The position numbers were made by a program, and so were the translations under genes. Below, one piece after another: positions 15,510-23,930 of a stretch of 25,268 nucleotides of DNA. Within the stretch, counting starts at the first letter, position 1, and every line of letters begins with the position of its first letter. Origin of the DNA: Gammaproteobacteria bacterium UBA6724 (GTDB lineage Bacteria; Pseudomonadota; Gammaproteobacteria; Pseudomonadales; Azotimanducaceae); NCBI GenBank assembly GCA_002454165.1, contig DKIG01000009.1:1-25268 (forward strand), read 5' to 3'. A model generated the notes under the pieces. That model searched no databases and was not told the origin of the DNA. It saw nothing but the letters and a program-made list of their open reading frames with translations.

Positions 15510-16184
15510 GTGTTGGACCTTACTTTAAGAGAATGGCTACTGATACTGGGGTCTATATTCATCCTGGGGGTGTTACTGCACGGCTACCTGAGGCCGCGCA
15601 AGAATAACAACCCACTCATCCTGGACAGGTCACTCATCAAGGATGCCGACCCGGTAACGCCGCGTGCTGACCTGCCAAACGCGGCGCCTGGCCCTCAGGC
15701 GGTGCAGGAGACTGTTGCTGAGGCTAGCCATGACGATGCGGCTCAGCAGGCTGAGTTTCCTGATGCTGGGATACAGGAAAAGATTATCCAGGTTCATGTA
15801 TTGGCATTAGATGAACCCTTTACCGGGCAGCGTCTGTTGGAGGTCTTGACTCACTCAGGTCTGGTATTTGGCGAGATGGACATATTTCACAAACTGGATG
15901 AACAGAGGCGAGTTGAGTTTAGCCTCGCCAGTGCGGTTGAGCCCGGCGTTTTTGATCTGCCAAGCATTGAAACTTTTAGTAGCCCTGGGGTCACGCTTTT
16001 CCTGCGGGTGCATGAACTCCCTGAGCCACTCCGGGTCTTTGATGACCTGCTTGAAGTCGCCCAGAATATTGCGCTGGAGTTGCAAGGTGAGGTGAGGGAT
16101 GAAACCCGTAGTGTGATGACGCCCCAAACCATTGACCATTATCGACAAGTGATCAAAGACTTCCAGTTCAAGCATTCTGCCTGA
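15510..16184 (+). CDS. zipA: ZipA, FtsZ-anchoring division protein
   Basis: ZipA tethers FtsZ to the inner membrane at the division site in gammaproteobacteria. The 224-residue protein has the expected plan: a few N-terminal residues, one membrane segment at about 9-26, a basic patch (RPRKNN), a proline/alanine-rich linker to about residue 90, and the C-terminal FtsZ-binding domain from about 92. The start is GTG 15510, with an AAAGAGA-type site upstream; TTG 15513 is an alternative. It is 56 bp downstream of smc and only 3 bp before ligA, which supports one transcript. Confidence 0.92.
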   Translation: MLDLTLREWLLILGSIFILGVLLHGYLRPRKNNNPLILDRSLIKDADPVTPRADLPNAAPGPQAVQETVAEASHDDAAQQAEFPDAGIQEKIIQVHVLALDEPFTGQRLLEVLTHSGLVFGEMDIFHKLDEQRRVEFSLASAVEPGVFDLPSIETFSSPGVTLFLRVHELPEPLRVFDDLLEVAQNIALELQGEVRDETRSVMTPQTIDHYRQVIKDFQFKHSA

Positions 16185-16187
16185 CAG

Positions 16188-18221
16188 ATGGTAACTTCCA
16201 AAAAGATTGCCGCCCAGGCTTCTCGGCTTCGGGAGGAAATCAACCACCACAATCATCTCTATCATTCCCTGGATGCACCGGAAATTTCTGATGCTGAATT
16301 TGATCGGCTCTTCAATAGTTTGCAAAAGATTGAAGAACAATATCCAGACCTGATACAGGATGATTCCCCGACGAGACGCATTGGTGGGGTTCCCCTCTCA
16401 GACTTTACCCAGATCACCCATGAGCGTCCCATGCTGTCCCTGAACAATGCTTTTAGCGACGCTGACCTTGCCGACTTTGAGCGCCGCATCGCCAAGAGGC
16501 TGGAGACGACAGAGACCATTGATTATGCCTGCGAGCCAAAGATAGATGGTGTTGCGGTATCGCTACTATATGAAAACGGTGCACTGATGCGTGCCGCTAC
16601 CCGAGGTGATGGTACCACTGGTGAGGACATCACCCTGAATGTGCGTACCATTGGTGCTGTGCCTCTTGGCCTTTTGGGAAGCGGCTGGCCGGCGCGACTT
16701 GAGGTCCGGGGTGAGGTGTATTTTCCCAGGTCAGTATTTAAGAAGATGAATAAACTGGCGGAACGGCGGGGCGACAAGGTCTTCGCTAATCCTCGTAATG
16801 CTGCCGCCGGTACCCTGAGACAGCTTGACCCCCGGGTCACGGCGAAGCGTAAATTGACCCTCTTCGTTTACAGTGTCGGCATGACTGAGGGCGGCACCTT
16901 GCCAGGCAGTCAGACAGAGATTCTAGCGCAGTTGTCAGATTGGGGTTTCAGGGTTAATCCTCTGATTGAGATTGCCCATGGTATTGACGAATGTCAGGCA
17001 TATTTTAATCAAATGTCATCAAAACGAGGGCAACTGGACTATGAGATTGACGGCGTGGTTTTTAAGATAAATCTCATAGAAGCGCAGGATGCTTTGGGTA
17101 TCCTGACGAGAACACCCAGGTGGGCTATTGCTCGCAAATTCCCCGCTGAGGAGGCGAGTACTCAGGTGAAGAAAGTAGAATTTCAAGTGGGCAGAACAGG
17201 TGCCATCACACCCGTTGCCAGGTTGGAACCGGTACAACTTGGTGGCGTGACGGTCAGTAATGCGAGTTTGCACAACATGGATGAGATTGACCGTCTGGGT
17301 CTGTTCATTGGTGCCACCGTCCTGGTGCAACGGGCGGGGGATGTCATCCCCAAGGTAGTCTCTGTTGTGGCAAGCAAGCACCGCAAATCCATCCGGAAGG
17401 TTAGGCTACCTTCATCCTGTCCGTCCTGTGGTTCTGATATTTTGAAGATAGAGGAGGAGGTGGTCGCCCGTTGCACCGGCGGGCTTAACTGCGCCGCCCA
17501 GCGCAAGGAAAGCATCCGCCATTTTGCATCTCGACTGGCGCTTGATATTGAAGGCTTGGGTGACCGGCTAGTCAGTCAGTTGGTTGACGAGGGGCTGGTC
17601 AGAAATCCGGCGGATCTGTTTCGACTGACTCAGAAACAACTGGTCCCACTGGAGAGGATGGCACCTAAGTCCGCCGACAATCTTTTACGGGCATTGAAGA
17701 AGAGCAAGGCAACCAGCCTGGAAAGATTTATCTACGCCCTGGGTATTCAAGGGGTGGGTGAAGCCACTGCCCGAAGTCTTGCGGTACACTATGGCGACAT
17801 AGCGCAGTTGCAGGGCACCAGTGAAGAGGCGTTGCAGGCGGTGCCAGACATTGGTCCCATAGTTGCGCAAAAAATATATCGTTTTTTTCAACAGGACACC
17901 AACCGCCAAGTAATCAAAGAGTTACTACAACAGGGCGTCCACTGGCAAGCACAACAACCGACTGCTCATGCTAGGGCTCTGGTTGAGCTGCGTTTTGTCC
18001 TGACGGGAACCCTCAACGGCATGACAAGAAACGAGGCAAAGGCGCGACTCCAGGCGCTTGGTGCCAAGGTTTCGGGGTCCGTGTCTGCCAAGACTGACTA
18101 TGTGGTGGCTGGGGATTCCGCTGGCTCAAAATTGACCAAAGCGACGGAACTGGGCGTCAATCTACTATCCGAGGAGGACTTCATTGCACTGCTTAAAGCG
18201 CACGAAAAAGGCGGCGCTTAG
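16188..18221 (+). CDS. ligA: LigA, NAD+-dependent DNA ligase
   Basis: LigA seals nicks during replication and repair using NAD+. The 677-residue protein carries the adenylated Lys118 in KIDG, the tetracysteine zinc finger Cys411, 414, 429 and 435 (each three residues beyond the Escherichia coli positions), helix-hairpin-helix repeats at about 450-590, and a C-terminal BRCT domain from about 595 (LRFVLTGTL). Everything needed for activity seems intact. ATG 16188 follows the zipA stop by 3 bp. The 3' end overlaps the lipoprotein gene by 38 bp. Confidence 0.97.
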   Translation: MVTSKKIAAQASRLREEINHHNHLYHSLDAPEISDAEFDRLFNSLQKIEEQYPDLIQDDSPTRRIGGVPLSDFTQITHERPMLSLNNAFSDADLADFERRIAKRLETTETIDYACEPKIDGVAVSLLYENGALMRAATRGDGTTGEDITLNVRTIGAVPLGLLGSGWPARLEVRGEVYFPRSVFKKMNKLAERRGDKVFANPRNAAAGTLRQLDPRVTAKRKLTLFVYSVGMTEGGTLPGSQTEILAQLSDWGFRVNPLIEIAHGIDECQAYFNQMSSKRGQLDYEIDGVVFKINLIEAQDALGILTRTPRWAIARKFPAEEASTQVKKVEFQVGRTGAITPVARLEPVQLGGVTVSNASLHNMDEIDRLGLFIGATVLVQRAGDVIPKVVSVVASKHRKSIRKVRLPSSCPSCGSDILKIEEEVVARCTGGLNCAAQRKESIRHFASRLALDIEGLGDRLVSQLVDEGLVRNPADLFRLTQKQLVPLERMAPKSADNLLRALKKSKATSLERFIYALGIQGVGEATARSLAVHYGDIAQLQGTSEEALQAVPDIGPIVAQKIYRFFQQDTNRQVIKELLQQGVHWQAQQPTAHARALVELRFVLTGTLNGMTRNEAKARLQALGAKVSGSVSAKTDYVVAGDSAGSKLTKATELGVNLLSEEDFIALLKAHEKGGA

Positions 18222-18825
18222 TGCCTGCGTTGTCTTTGTAACCGCCGTCCTTATGCTGTCGGGATGCACAACTTCACCCCCGAAATCACTGGACAATATT
18301 TGTAAAATTTTTGAGGAGAAGCGCGGCTGGTACAAAAAAGCGCGCAAATCATCAAGGCGCTGGAACACAGATATTGCAGCCATGATGGCGATTATCTACC
18401 AGGAGTCGTCCTTTAAAGCACGAGCGAAACCGCCCCGCAGAAAAATACTCTGGATAATACCCGGACCAAGACCCGCCAGTGCCTATGGCTATGCCCAGGC
18501 GATTGACCCCACCTGGAAGGCGTATCAGAAGGCAACCGGCAAGGGGGGTGCAGACCGAAACGAGTTTGGCGATGCCGTTGATTTCATCGGCTGGTACAAC
18601 AACCGTAGCCAGCGCCAAAACAAAATAGCCAGGAGTGACGCCTACAATCTGTATCTTGCCTACCACGAAGGTCAGGGCGGTTTTACGAAACGTAGTTATA
18701 AGAAAAAGCAATGGTTAAAGGATATTGCAACTGGCGTTGGCAAGCGGGCAGTCAGGTATCAAACACAATTAAAAAAGTGCGAAAAGAAATTGAACCGAGG
18801 CTTCTTCAGGCGACTATTTTTTTGA
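18184..18825 (+). CDS. Lytic transglycosylase-like lipoprotein (SLT fold)
   Basis: This 213-residue protein begins with a basic n-region, a hydrophobic stretch and a lipobox LSGC with Cys28, so it is probably an outer-membrane lipoprotein facing the periplasm. The SLT-type muramidase signature is visible: Glu74 in YQESSF as the likely catalytic acid, AYGYAQA near residue 100, and LAYHEGQGGF near 158. The C-terminus is strongly basic. The start is TTG 18184, inside ligA. It is accepted because it alone supplies the charged n-region of the signal; the next in-frame ATG starts too close to the lipobox. The role would be peptidoglycan cleavage during growth or division. Confidence 0.82.
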   Translation: MHCLKRTKKAALSACVVFVTAVLMLSGCTTSPPKSLDNICKIFEEKRGWYKKARKSSRRWNTDIAAMMAIIYQESSFKARAKPPRRKILWIIPGPRPASAYGYAQAIDPTWKAYQKATGKGGADRNEFGDAVDFIGWYNNRSQRQNKIARSDAYNLYLAYHEGQGGFTKRSYKKKQWLKDIATGVGKRAVRYQTQLKKCEKKLNRGFFRRLFF

Positions 18826-18887
18826 GAATGTTTTTAGTGCCTGTTTTTAGAGTTTGGGCTCCCGGGCTTATCAGGTTCCTGTAAATT

Positions 18888-21179
18888 ATGCTGAGTGAAT
18901 CAATAAAAACAGAAATTCAGACTGCCTATTCCCGGCTCCTGAGCAACAAGGGATACAAGTCCCGGTATTGTCAAAAGGTTATGATTGCAGAAATTGCTCG
19001 GACCCTCGCCGTGGCTATTGAGACGCCGTCCGAAGATAATCTAGCAAGCAAAGAAGCAAAAGATGAAAGTCCCGACTCGGGTGAGTTTCAAGCTACTGAA
19101 CAGCCCCATTCAGACGGGGGCAATATCTGCGTTATAGAGGCAGGCACAGGTACCGGCAAAACGATTGCCTATGTACTGGCTGCTATGCGTCTTGCCAAGG
19201 CGCTGGACAAGAAACTTGTGATCTCCACCGCGACCGTCGCACTCCAGGAGCAGATTGTGTATCAGGATCTGCCAGACATCCAAGCGCATGCTGGCATGGA
19301 CTTCTCTTTTACCCTTGCCAAAGGCAGACGGCGATATCTGTGTCTGTCTCGGTTGGATCAGGCATTGCAAGATTCGCAGTCCATGAACCATAGATTCAAC
19401 TTTTATGACGTAGCCCTGAGTGATGTCGAAAAGAACCCTATTCCGAAGAGCCGTGTCCAGAAGAGCCGTGTCCAGAAGAGCCATGACCCCAATCAACAAG
19501 AGCCATCAAGGATCCTGCTCTATGAAAGCATGCGAGATAAACTGGACAAGGGAGATTGGGATGGGGACCGGGACAGCTGGCGGAGTTCAGAAGAGCCGTG
19601 TTTAGAAGAGCCATCCGAAATTGATCAACATACCTGGTATCGCGTCAGCACGGATTACGCCCAGTGCACTGGCAAGCAGTGTAGCCATTATGAGAATTGC
19701 TGTTTCTATCGCGCCCGGGAAAATATCCATCGGGTCAAGTGTGTTGTGACCAACCATGATTTGGTGCTTGCAGACCAGATGATGGGTGATGGCAGCATCC
19801 TGCCTGCCCCGGAAGAGGCGATATACATATTTGACGAGGGACACCATCTGCCAGAGAAGGCAAGGAGCCATCTGTCACTCTTCATCGCCATCTATGCCAC
19901 GCGCAACTGGCTGCCGCAAATCGTTGCTAGCCTGAAGCAGGCGGCTACCGAGTTGGGCAGGCTGAGCTCCGCCATTCTCCTGGAGGTGGAAGAGCGCGCA
20001 GAGGATTCAGGGTCCATGCTTGATGGACTGGCACAGATGCTGGAAGGCTTGTACGACCAGGCAAAGCCAGACGGTGATGAGCGTCGCTATCTCTTCCCGC
20101 TTGGCGTGGTGAATGAGGAAGTGATGGCTATTTGCGGCGAGTCTGAACGAGCTTTCAGCAGGCTCTTGACCAGCATTCAGAGAATTGAACAGGGCTTGCA
20201 GACCAGGCTTGAAGATGAAGCAGCAGGAACACGGGAAGGAACAGAATACTGGCTATCGGTGGTGTCATCCATCCGTGACAGGATTGCCGCCGCCTGCGCT
20301 CTCTGGAATAACTTTGCCGTCAGGGATGATGAACAGCGTCCGCCCTGGGCAAGATGGGTGAGTTTCAAAACAGATGGCGCAACGGAGGGGATGGAAGTGC
20401 AGTTATCAGCCAGCCCCATATCGGTCGCGGATGCGTTGCAGACCGGATTGTGGTCCCGATGCTGTGGTGCTCTGATTACTTCTGCGACCCTATCCCTGGG
20501 CGGAGACTTTACCAGATTTCGCATTCGCGCTGGCATAGAAGAGAACAATCGTTTCGTCACCCTGCCCAGTCCGTTTAATTTTCCCGACCAGGGCTGTTTG
20601 CGTATCCCGAGAATGGAAGCGGAACCGAACCGGACCGACGAACACGATCAGAATATTATCCGCCTCCTGCCCGACCTCTTGGCTGATGAACCAGGATCCC
20701 TGGTGCTCTTTACTTCCCGGCGGCAGATGTTGGCTGTGATGAATGCCCTGGATCTAGCATTCCAGCAACGAGTCCTTTGCCAGGATAGCTATCCTAAAAT
20801 GGAGATACTTTATCGTCACAAGAAGCGTGTAGATGCTGGTGAGCCAAGTTGTATTTTCGGGCTCGCCAGTTTTGCCGAGGGGATTGACCTGCCGGGTCAC
20901 TATTGTAGTCATGTCGTGCTTGCCAGGATTCCCTTTGCCGTGCCAGATGATCCCGTGACCGCCACCCTGTCTGCCTGGATCAATGCGCGCGGCGGCAATG
21001 CTTTCATGGAGGTTTCACTTCCGGATGCGGTCCTCAAAATGGTTCAGGCATGTGGTCGACTCCTGCGCACTGAAACCGACAGGGGCTGCGTCACGATCCT
21101 GGACAGGCGGCTCCTGACTAAGCGGTATGGGGAGATGATTCTGCGCGCCCTGCCGCCCTTCAAACGTGAAATTGACTAG
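18888..21179 (+). CDS. dinG: DinG-family Fe-S helicase with repeat-expanded Fe-S domain
   Basis: This is a 5'-to-3' DNA helicase of the XPD/DinG family, acting in repair and at R-loops or replication conflicts. Visible are Walker A GTGTGKT with Lys91, the DEGH box at 316-319, and four Fe-S ligands Cys152, Cys260, Cys265 and Cys271, equivalent to E. coli Cys120, 194, 199 and 205. The C-terminal motifs FAEGIDLPG and QACGRLLR are intact. At 763 residues it is longer than E. coli DinG (about 716). The first-to-second cysteine spacing is 108 instead of 74, and two short tandem arrays lie exactly in that stretch (residues 187-201 and about 235-244). It starts 62 bp after the lipoprotein gene. Confidence 0.93.
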   Translation: MLSESIKTEIQTAYSRLLSNKGYKSRYCQKVMIAEIARTLAVAIETPSEDNLASKEAKDESPDSGEFQATEQPHSDGGNICVIEAGTGTGKTIAYVLAAMRLAKALDKKLVISTATVALQEQIVYQDLPDIQAHAGMDFSFTLAKGRRRYLCLSRLDQALQDSQSMNHRFNFYDVALSDVEKNPIPKSRVQKSRVQKSHDPNQQEPSRILLYESMRDKLDKGDWDGDRDSWRSSEEPCLEEPSEIDQHTWYRVSTDYAQCTGKQCSHYENCCFYRARENIHRVKCVVTNHDLVLADQMMGDGSILPAPEEAIYIFDEGHHLPEKARSHLSLFIAIYATRNWLPQIVASLKQAATELGRLSSAILLEVEERAEDSGSMLDGLAQMLEGLYDQAKPDGDERRYLFPLGVVNEEVMAICGESERAFSRLLTSIQRIEQGLQTRLEDEAAGTREGTEYWLSVVSSIRDRIAAACALWNNFAVRDDEQRPPWARWVSFKTDGATEGMEVQLSASPISVADALQTGLWSRCCGALITSATLSLGGDFTRFRIRAGIEENNRFVTLPSPFNFPDQGCLRIPRMEAEPNRTDEHDQNIIRLLPDLLADEPGSLVLFTSRRQMLAVMNALDLAFQQRVLCQDSYPKMEILYRHKKRVDAGEPSCIFGLASFAEGIDLPGHYCSHVVLARIPFAVPDDPVTATLSAWINARGGNAFMEVSLPDAVLKMVQACGRLLRTETDRGCVTILDRRLLTKRYGEMILRALPPFKREID
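19446..19490 (+). repeat. 15-bp array in dinG, frame 1
   Basis: There are two identical units AAGAGCCGTGTCCAG plus a third diverged one (AAGAGCCATGACCCC), read as KSRVQ, KSRVQ and KSHDP. They lie between the first and second Fe-S cysteines. Confidence 0.92.
19589..19618 (+). repeat. 15-bp array in dinG, shifted frame
   Basis: AGAAGAGCCGTGTTT and AGAAGAGCCATCCGA share the core AAGAGCCGTGT with the array at 19446 but sit one base later in the codon frame, giving EEPCL and EEPSE. The shared nucleotides with different translation show that the repeat spreads as DNA, not as a peptide module. Confidence 0.85.
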
Positions 21180-22107
21180 CCGCCATCCGCAACTCGCCAC
21201 CCTCAAGGCAGATTTTGAGCAGACTTTTATGTCCCTTGCCGAGGCCGAAGGGATAGACGACCCAAGCCTTTACAATCTCCTCTTTCATCTTGCGGCAAGT
21301 GTCGCTGAATCTGGAGGTGACACCCCGGTGTTTATTTCAATTTCAGGTTCCCAGGGAAGCGGTAAGACTAGCCTGGCGGAATTATTCAAGGTTACATTTA
21401 GTCAATGTTTTTCCCGTCCGTCCCTAGTCCTCTCGCTGGATGATTTTTATCTGCCGCGTAAGGAGCGCAGGTCCTTGGCGGACGCCGTTCATCCTATGTT
21501 GGCTGTGAGAGGTGTGCCCGGGACCCATGATGTGGCATGGCTAGCGAAGGCGATGCAGTGCTTGGCTCAGCGCCGAGCATGTGATGCCCCCGTCTTTGAT
21601 AAGGCGCGTGATGATCGCCTGGCTAGAACCCGCAGGCTCGCGCCGTCGGACCTTGTCATAGTTGAGGGCTGGTGCTGGGGTGCAACAGCCCAGACCGAAG
21701 AAGCCTTATCACCACCAGTCAACAACTTGGAACAAACCCGGGATAAGGAGGGGACATGGCGGCGTTATGTGAATGACAATCTCGGGCAGGAGTACCAGCA
21801 GATTTTTGCACCTGAGCCGCCGCTTGACTTACAGATCTTCATCAAAGCCCCGTCAATGGATGCTGTCTATAGATGGCGATTGCAACAGGAACAACAACTG
21901 GTGAAAAGGGATTCAACAGACAGCAGTAGCCTTGATGACGCAACCAAGCAGGAGATGGATGCCCAGGCAATCCGGGAGTTTATTGCCCATTATGAACGGC
22001 TCACCCTCTGGATGCTGGATGACATGCCAGGCCGGGCAGACCTGGTGATTGAACTGGCTGAGTCGCATCGTATTAGCCGGGTCCAAATAAATACCGACTG
22101 TGTCTAG
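21166..22107 (+). CDS. P-loop kinase, D-glycerate 3-kinase-like
   Basis: This 313-residue protein has a Walker A GSQGSGKTS at 61-69 (Lys67), a LSLDDFYLP segment typical of the phosphoribulokinase/uridine-kinase-like fold, then VRGVPGTHD and VIVEGWCWG. These match the plant and cyanobacterial type of D-glycerate 3-kinase and related uncharacterised bacterial kinases. The substrate is inferred from that pattern. It starts with GTG 21166, overlapping the dinG stop by 14 bp, so the two are probably co-translated. A later ATG at 21229 is possible but would leave the overlap unexplained. Confidence 0.75.
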   Translation: MKLTSRHPQLATLKADFEQTFMSLAEAEGIDDPSLYNLLFHLAASVAESGGDTPVFISISGSQGSGKTSLAELFKVTFSQCFSRPSLVLSLDDFYLPRKERRSLADAVHPMLAVRGVPGTHDVAWLAKAMQCLAQRRACDAPVFDKARDDRLARTRRLAPSDLVIVEGWCWGATAQTEEALSPPVNNLEQTRDKEGTWRRYVNDNLGQEYQQIFAPEPPLDLQIFIKAPSMDAVYRWRLQQEQQLVKRDSTDSSSLDDATKQEMDAQAIREFIAHYERLTLWMLDDMPGRADLVIELAESHRISRVQINTDCV

Positions 22108-22171
22108 TGCTTCCCGTTGCCTGGCTGCTTGTGCCGTCCTATAAGGTGCGTCACCACCGACATTTCACTGG

Positions 22172-22192
22172 ATTCCGTGTCAAGCACGGAAT
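22172..22192. terminator. Hairpin element after the kinase gene
   Basis: ATTCCGTG-TCAAG-CACGGAAT forms a perfect 8-bp stem with a 5-base loop, 64 bp downstream of the kinase stop. The wider GGATTCCGTGTCAAGC pattern followed by GGAATGACGG resembles intergenic palindromes widespread in proteobacteria. It could end the smc-to-kinase transcripts, but it lacks a T-run. Confidence 0.5.
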
Positions 22193-22220
22193 GACGGAGG
22201 GGGGCAGGAATGACGGAGGG
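22188..22220. repeat. 19-bp-period tandem repeat
   Basis: GGAATGACGGAGG occurs at 22188 and again at 22207, directly overlapping the right arm of the hairpin. The arm of the palindrome was copied once. Confidence 0.8.
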
Positions 22221-22294
22221 GCGGCTACCTAATGCCAAGCACTCGCACAACTAATGCCTGAAAAGTCCAGAATATGTTGGCATCATAGATTTTC

Positions 22295-22323
22295 TTGAAA
22301 AGCCCGAGGGCAATCTCTATGAT
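22295..22323 (+). promoter_or_regulatory. Sigma-70-type promoter of the acyl-CoA dehydrogenase gene
   Basis: TTGAAA (22295-22300) and TATGAT (22318-22323) each match five of six consensus bases with an optimal 17-bp spacer. The predicted transcript start near 22330 gives a leader of about 35 bases before ATG 22365. Confidence 0.6.
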
Positions 22324-22364
22324 TCCCCTTCTTGCCGTCAGCGACAATTTACCGGGAGCCATCT

Positions 22365-23510
22365 ATGGATCTCTCTTTCTCAGAAGAGCAAACCCTACTA
22401 CAGGACAGCATCCAACGATTTATTGAGAAGAGTTACAGCTTTGAGAAGCGTCAAAAACTGGTGCAGTCTGACGAGGGTTTCAGTCGGGAGAACTGGGCCA
22501 CTTTCGCCGAACTCGGATGGCTGGCATTGCCTTTCCCGGAAGAGGTGGGCGGGCTTGGTGGTACGGCGGTTGAAACCATGATTCTGATGGAGGAATTCGG
22601 GAAGGGGCTGGTGGTTGAGCCTTATGTTTCCTGCGTCCTGATGGCGGGCACCGGGCTTGCAAAGGGCGGCACGACCGAGCAAAAGGAAGGGCTCCTGGCA
22701 GAAGTGATGTCTGGTGCCAGCCTCATCACTCTTGCCTTCGTTGAACCCCAGGCACGGTTTAATCTCGCCGATGTCAGGACGACTGCGAAAGCGAAGGGCG
22801 GGGACTATGTGATCAATGGTTTCAAGGGGGTGGTCCCGGGCGGTCCATCGGCGGATCTGTTGATAGTTCCCGCGCGAAGTGCCGGGAAACAACAGGCAGC
22901 CGAGGGGCTCAGTCTCTTCCTCGTGAAGACGAATGCACCGGGCGTCTCACGCCGCGACTATGTGACCCTTGACGGGATGCGGGCGTCCGAGGTGAATTTT
23001 GAAGATGTTTCTGTCGGCACTGATGCCCTGGTGGGTGAACTGAACCAGGGACTGCCTCTGCTGGAGGAGATGATAGACAGGGGCATTCTCGCCGTCGGCG
23101 CTGAGGCAGTCGCGGCCATGGAAGTGCTTTATAAAACGACGGTTGAATACTGTAAGACCCGTCAGCAGTTTGGTCAGCCCATCGGCAAGTTTCAGGTGTT
23201 ACAACATCGGATGGTGGATATGTTCATGGAGCATGAACATACCAAGTCACTGCTTTACATGGCAGCACTTCGTATGAGTGAAGATGAAGCGGCTGGTGCT
23301 GTCAGCACGGAAGCGAAAAAGGCAATTTCCGCACTCAAGGTGCAGGTCGGCAAGGGCGGTCGTTTCGTCGGGCAAAACGCCGTTCAGTTGCATGGCGGCA
23401 TGGGTATGACTGATGAGTTGAATGTGGGGCATTACTTCAAGAAACTCACCGCTATTGAGACCCTCTTCGGTAATGCGGACTACCATCTGAAGAAGTACGG
23501 CAACCTTTAA
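22365..23510 (+). CDS. Acyl-CoA dehydrogenase
   Basis: This FAD-dependent enzyme introduces the 2,3-double bond in an acyl-CoA. At 381 residues it has the usual three parts: N-terminal helical domain (MDLSFSEEQTLLQDSI), a middle beta domain, and a C-terminal helical domain with QFGQPIGKFQVLQH and LHGGMGMTDE. The end, ETLFGNADYHLKKYG, resembles the pimeloyl-CoA dehydrogenase small-subunit branch more than straight-chain enzymes. ATG 22365 is preferred over the TTG at 22332 because GGGAG precedes it at good spacing and the family start is restored. The thiolase downstream is convergent, so they are not one operon. Confidence 0.93.
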   Translation: MDLSFSEEQTLLQDSIQRFIEKSYSFEKRQKLVQSDEGFSRENWATFAELGWLALPFPEEVGGLGGTAVETMILMEEFGKGLVVEPYVSCVLMAGTGLAKGGTTEQKEGLLAEVMSGASLITLAFVEPQARFNLADVRTTAKAKGGDYVINGFKGVVPGGPSADLLIVPARSAGKQQAAEGLSLFLVKTNAPGVSRRDYVTLDGMRASEVNFEDVSVGTDALVGELNQGLPLLEEMIDRGILAVGAEAVAAMEVLYKTTVEYCKTRQQFGQPIGKFQVLQHRMVDMFMEHEHTKSLLYMAALRMSEDEAAGAVSTEAKKAISALKVQVGKGGRFVGQNAVQLHGGMGMTDELNVGHYFKKLTAIETLFGNADYHLKKYGNL

Positions 23511-23531
23511 CACAGGTTCAGAAGAGAGCGC

Positions 23532-23558
23532 CAGAAGAGCAGCAGAAGAGCAGCAGAA
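23532..23558. repeat. 11-bp tandem repeat before the hydrolase remnant
   Basis: CAGAAGAGCAG occurs at 23532 and 23543, followed by a partial CAGAA. Another CAGAAGAG lies at 23519. The core is shared with the dinG arrays. Confidence 0.8.
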
Positions 23559-23562
23559 TCGG

Positions 23563-23793
23563 ATGCAGGCATACGCAGATCTCAGACGGGACTTCCAATC
23601 CATCAACTGTCCCTGCGCCCTGATTTACGGCGCGAAGAGTGAGTCATTTAGTAGTCGGAGTGCTACGTATATGAAGGAATTACTGCCACACCTTGAAATC
23701 ACGGCACTTGAAGGCGCCGGGCATCATCTGTTTCTTGACCAGCCCCTCGGCTTCATGGAAGCACTCAGCAGGCAACTGGCATCCTGGCAGTGA
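23563..23793 (+). pseudogene. C-terminal remnant of an alpha/beta hydrolase
   Basis: Only 76 residues remain: INCPCALIYGAKSE, then GAGHHLFLDQPLGFMEAL, which match the last strand-helix part of alpha/beta hydrolases including the catalytic His (in GHH). The nucleophile domain is missing, and the reading frame upstream runs back to the acyl-CoA dehydrogenase without a start codon. The ATG at 23563 has no good ribosome site. Flanking short arrays at 23532 and 23796 suggest deletion by slippage or recombination. A small expressed protein is possible but unlikely. Confidence 0.7.
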
Positions 23794-23795
23794 TT

Positions 23796-23885
23796 ATTCC
23801 AGAAGTGGCTATTCCAGAAGTGGCTATTCCAGAAGTGGTTATTTCAGAAGTGGCTATTTCAGAAGCGGCTATTCCAGAAGCGGCT
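23796..23885. repeat. Six 15-bp tandem units (90 bp)
   Basis: Six exact-length units of ATTCCAGAAGTGGCT type vary only at unit positions 4 (C/T), 11 (T/C) and 14 (C/T). The array starts 3 bp after the stop of the hydrolase remnant. There are no spacers between units, so it is not a CRISPR. One frame would read as SGYSR repeats, but no gene supports that frame. Confidence 0.97.
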
Positions 23886-23930
23886 CAGATGCGCCTATGT
23901 CGGTGTGATGCAGCTGTATCTTGCTAACAT

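Noticed and set aside
23796..23885. CRISPR array
   Set aside because: Units are 15 bp, directly abutting, without unique spacers, and there are no cas genes.
23693..23908. 71-codon frame with SGYSR repeats as a repeat protein gene
   Set aside because: It starts inside the hydrolase remnant in another frame, lacks a ribosome site, and its repetitiveness is fully explained by the 15-bp DNA array.
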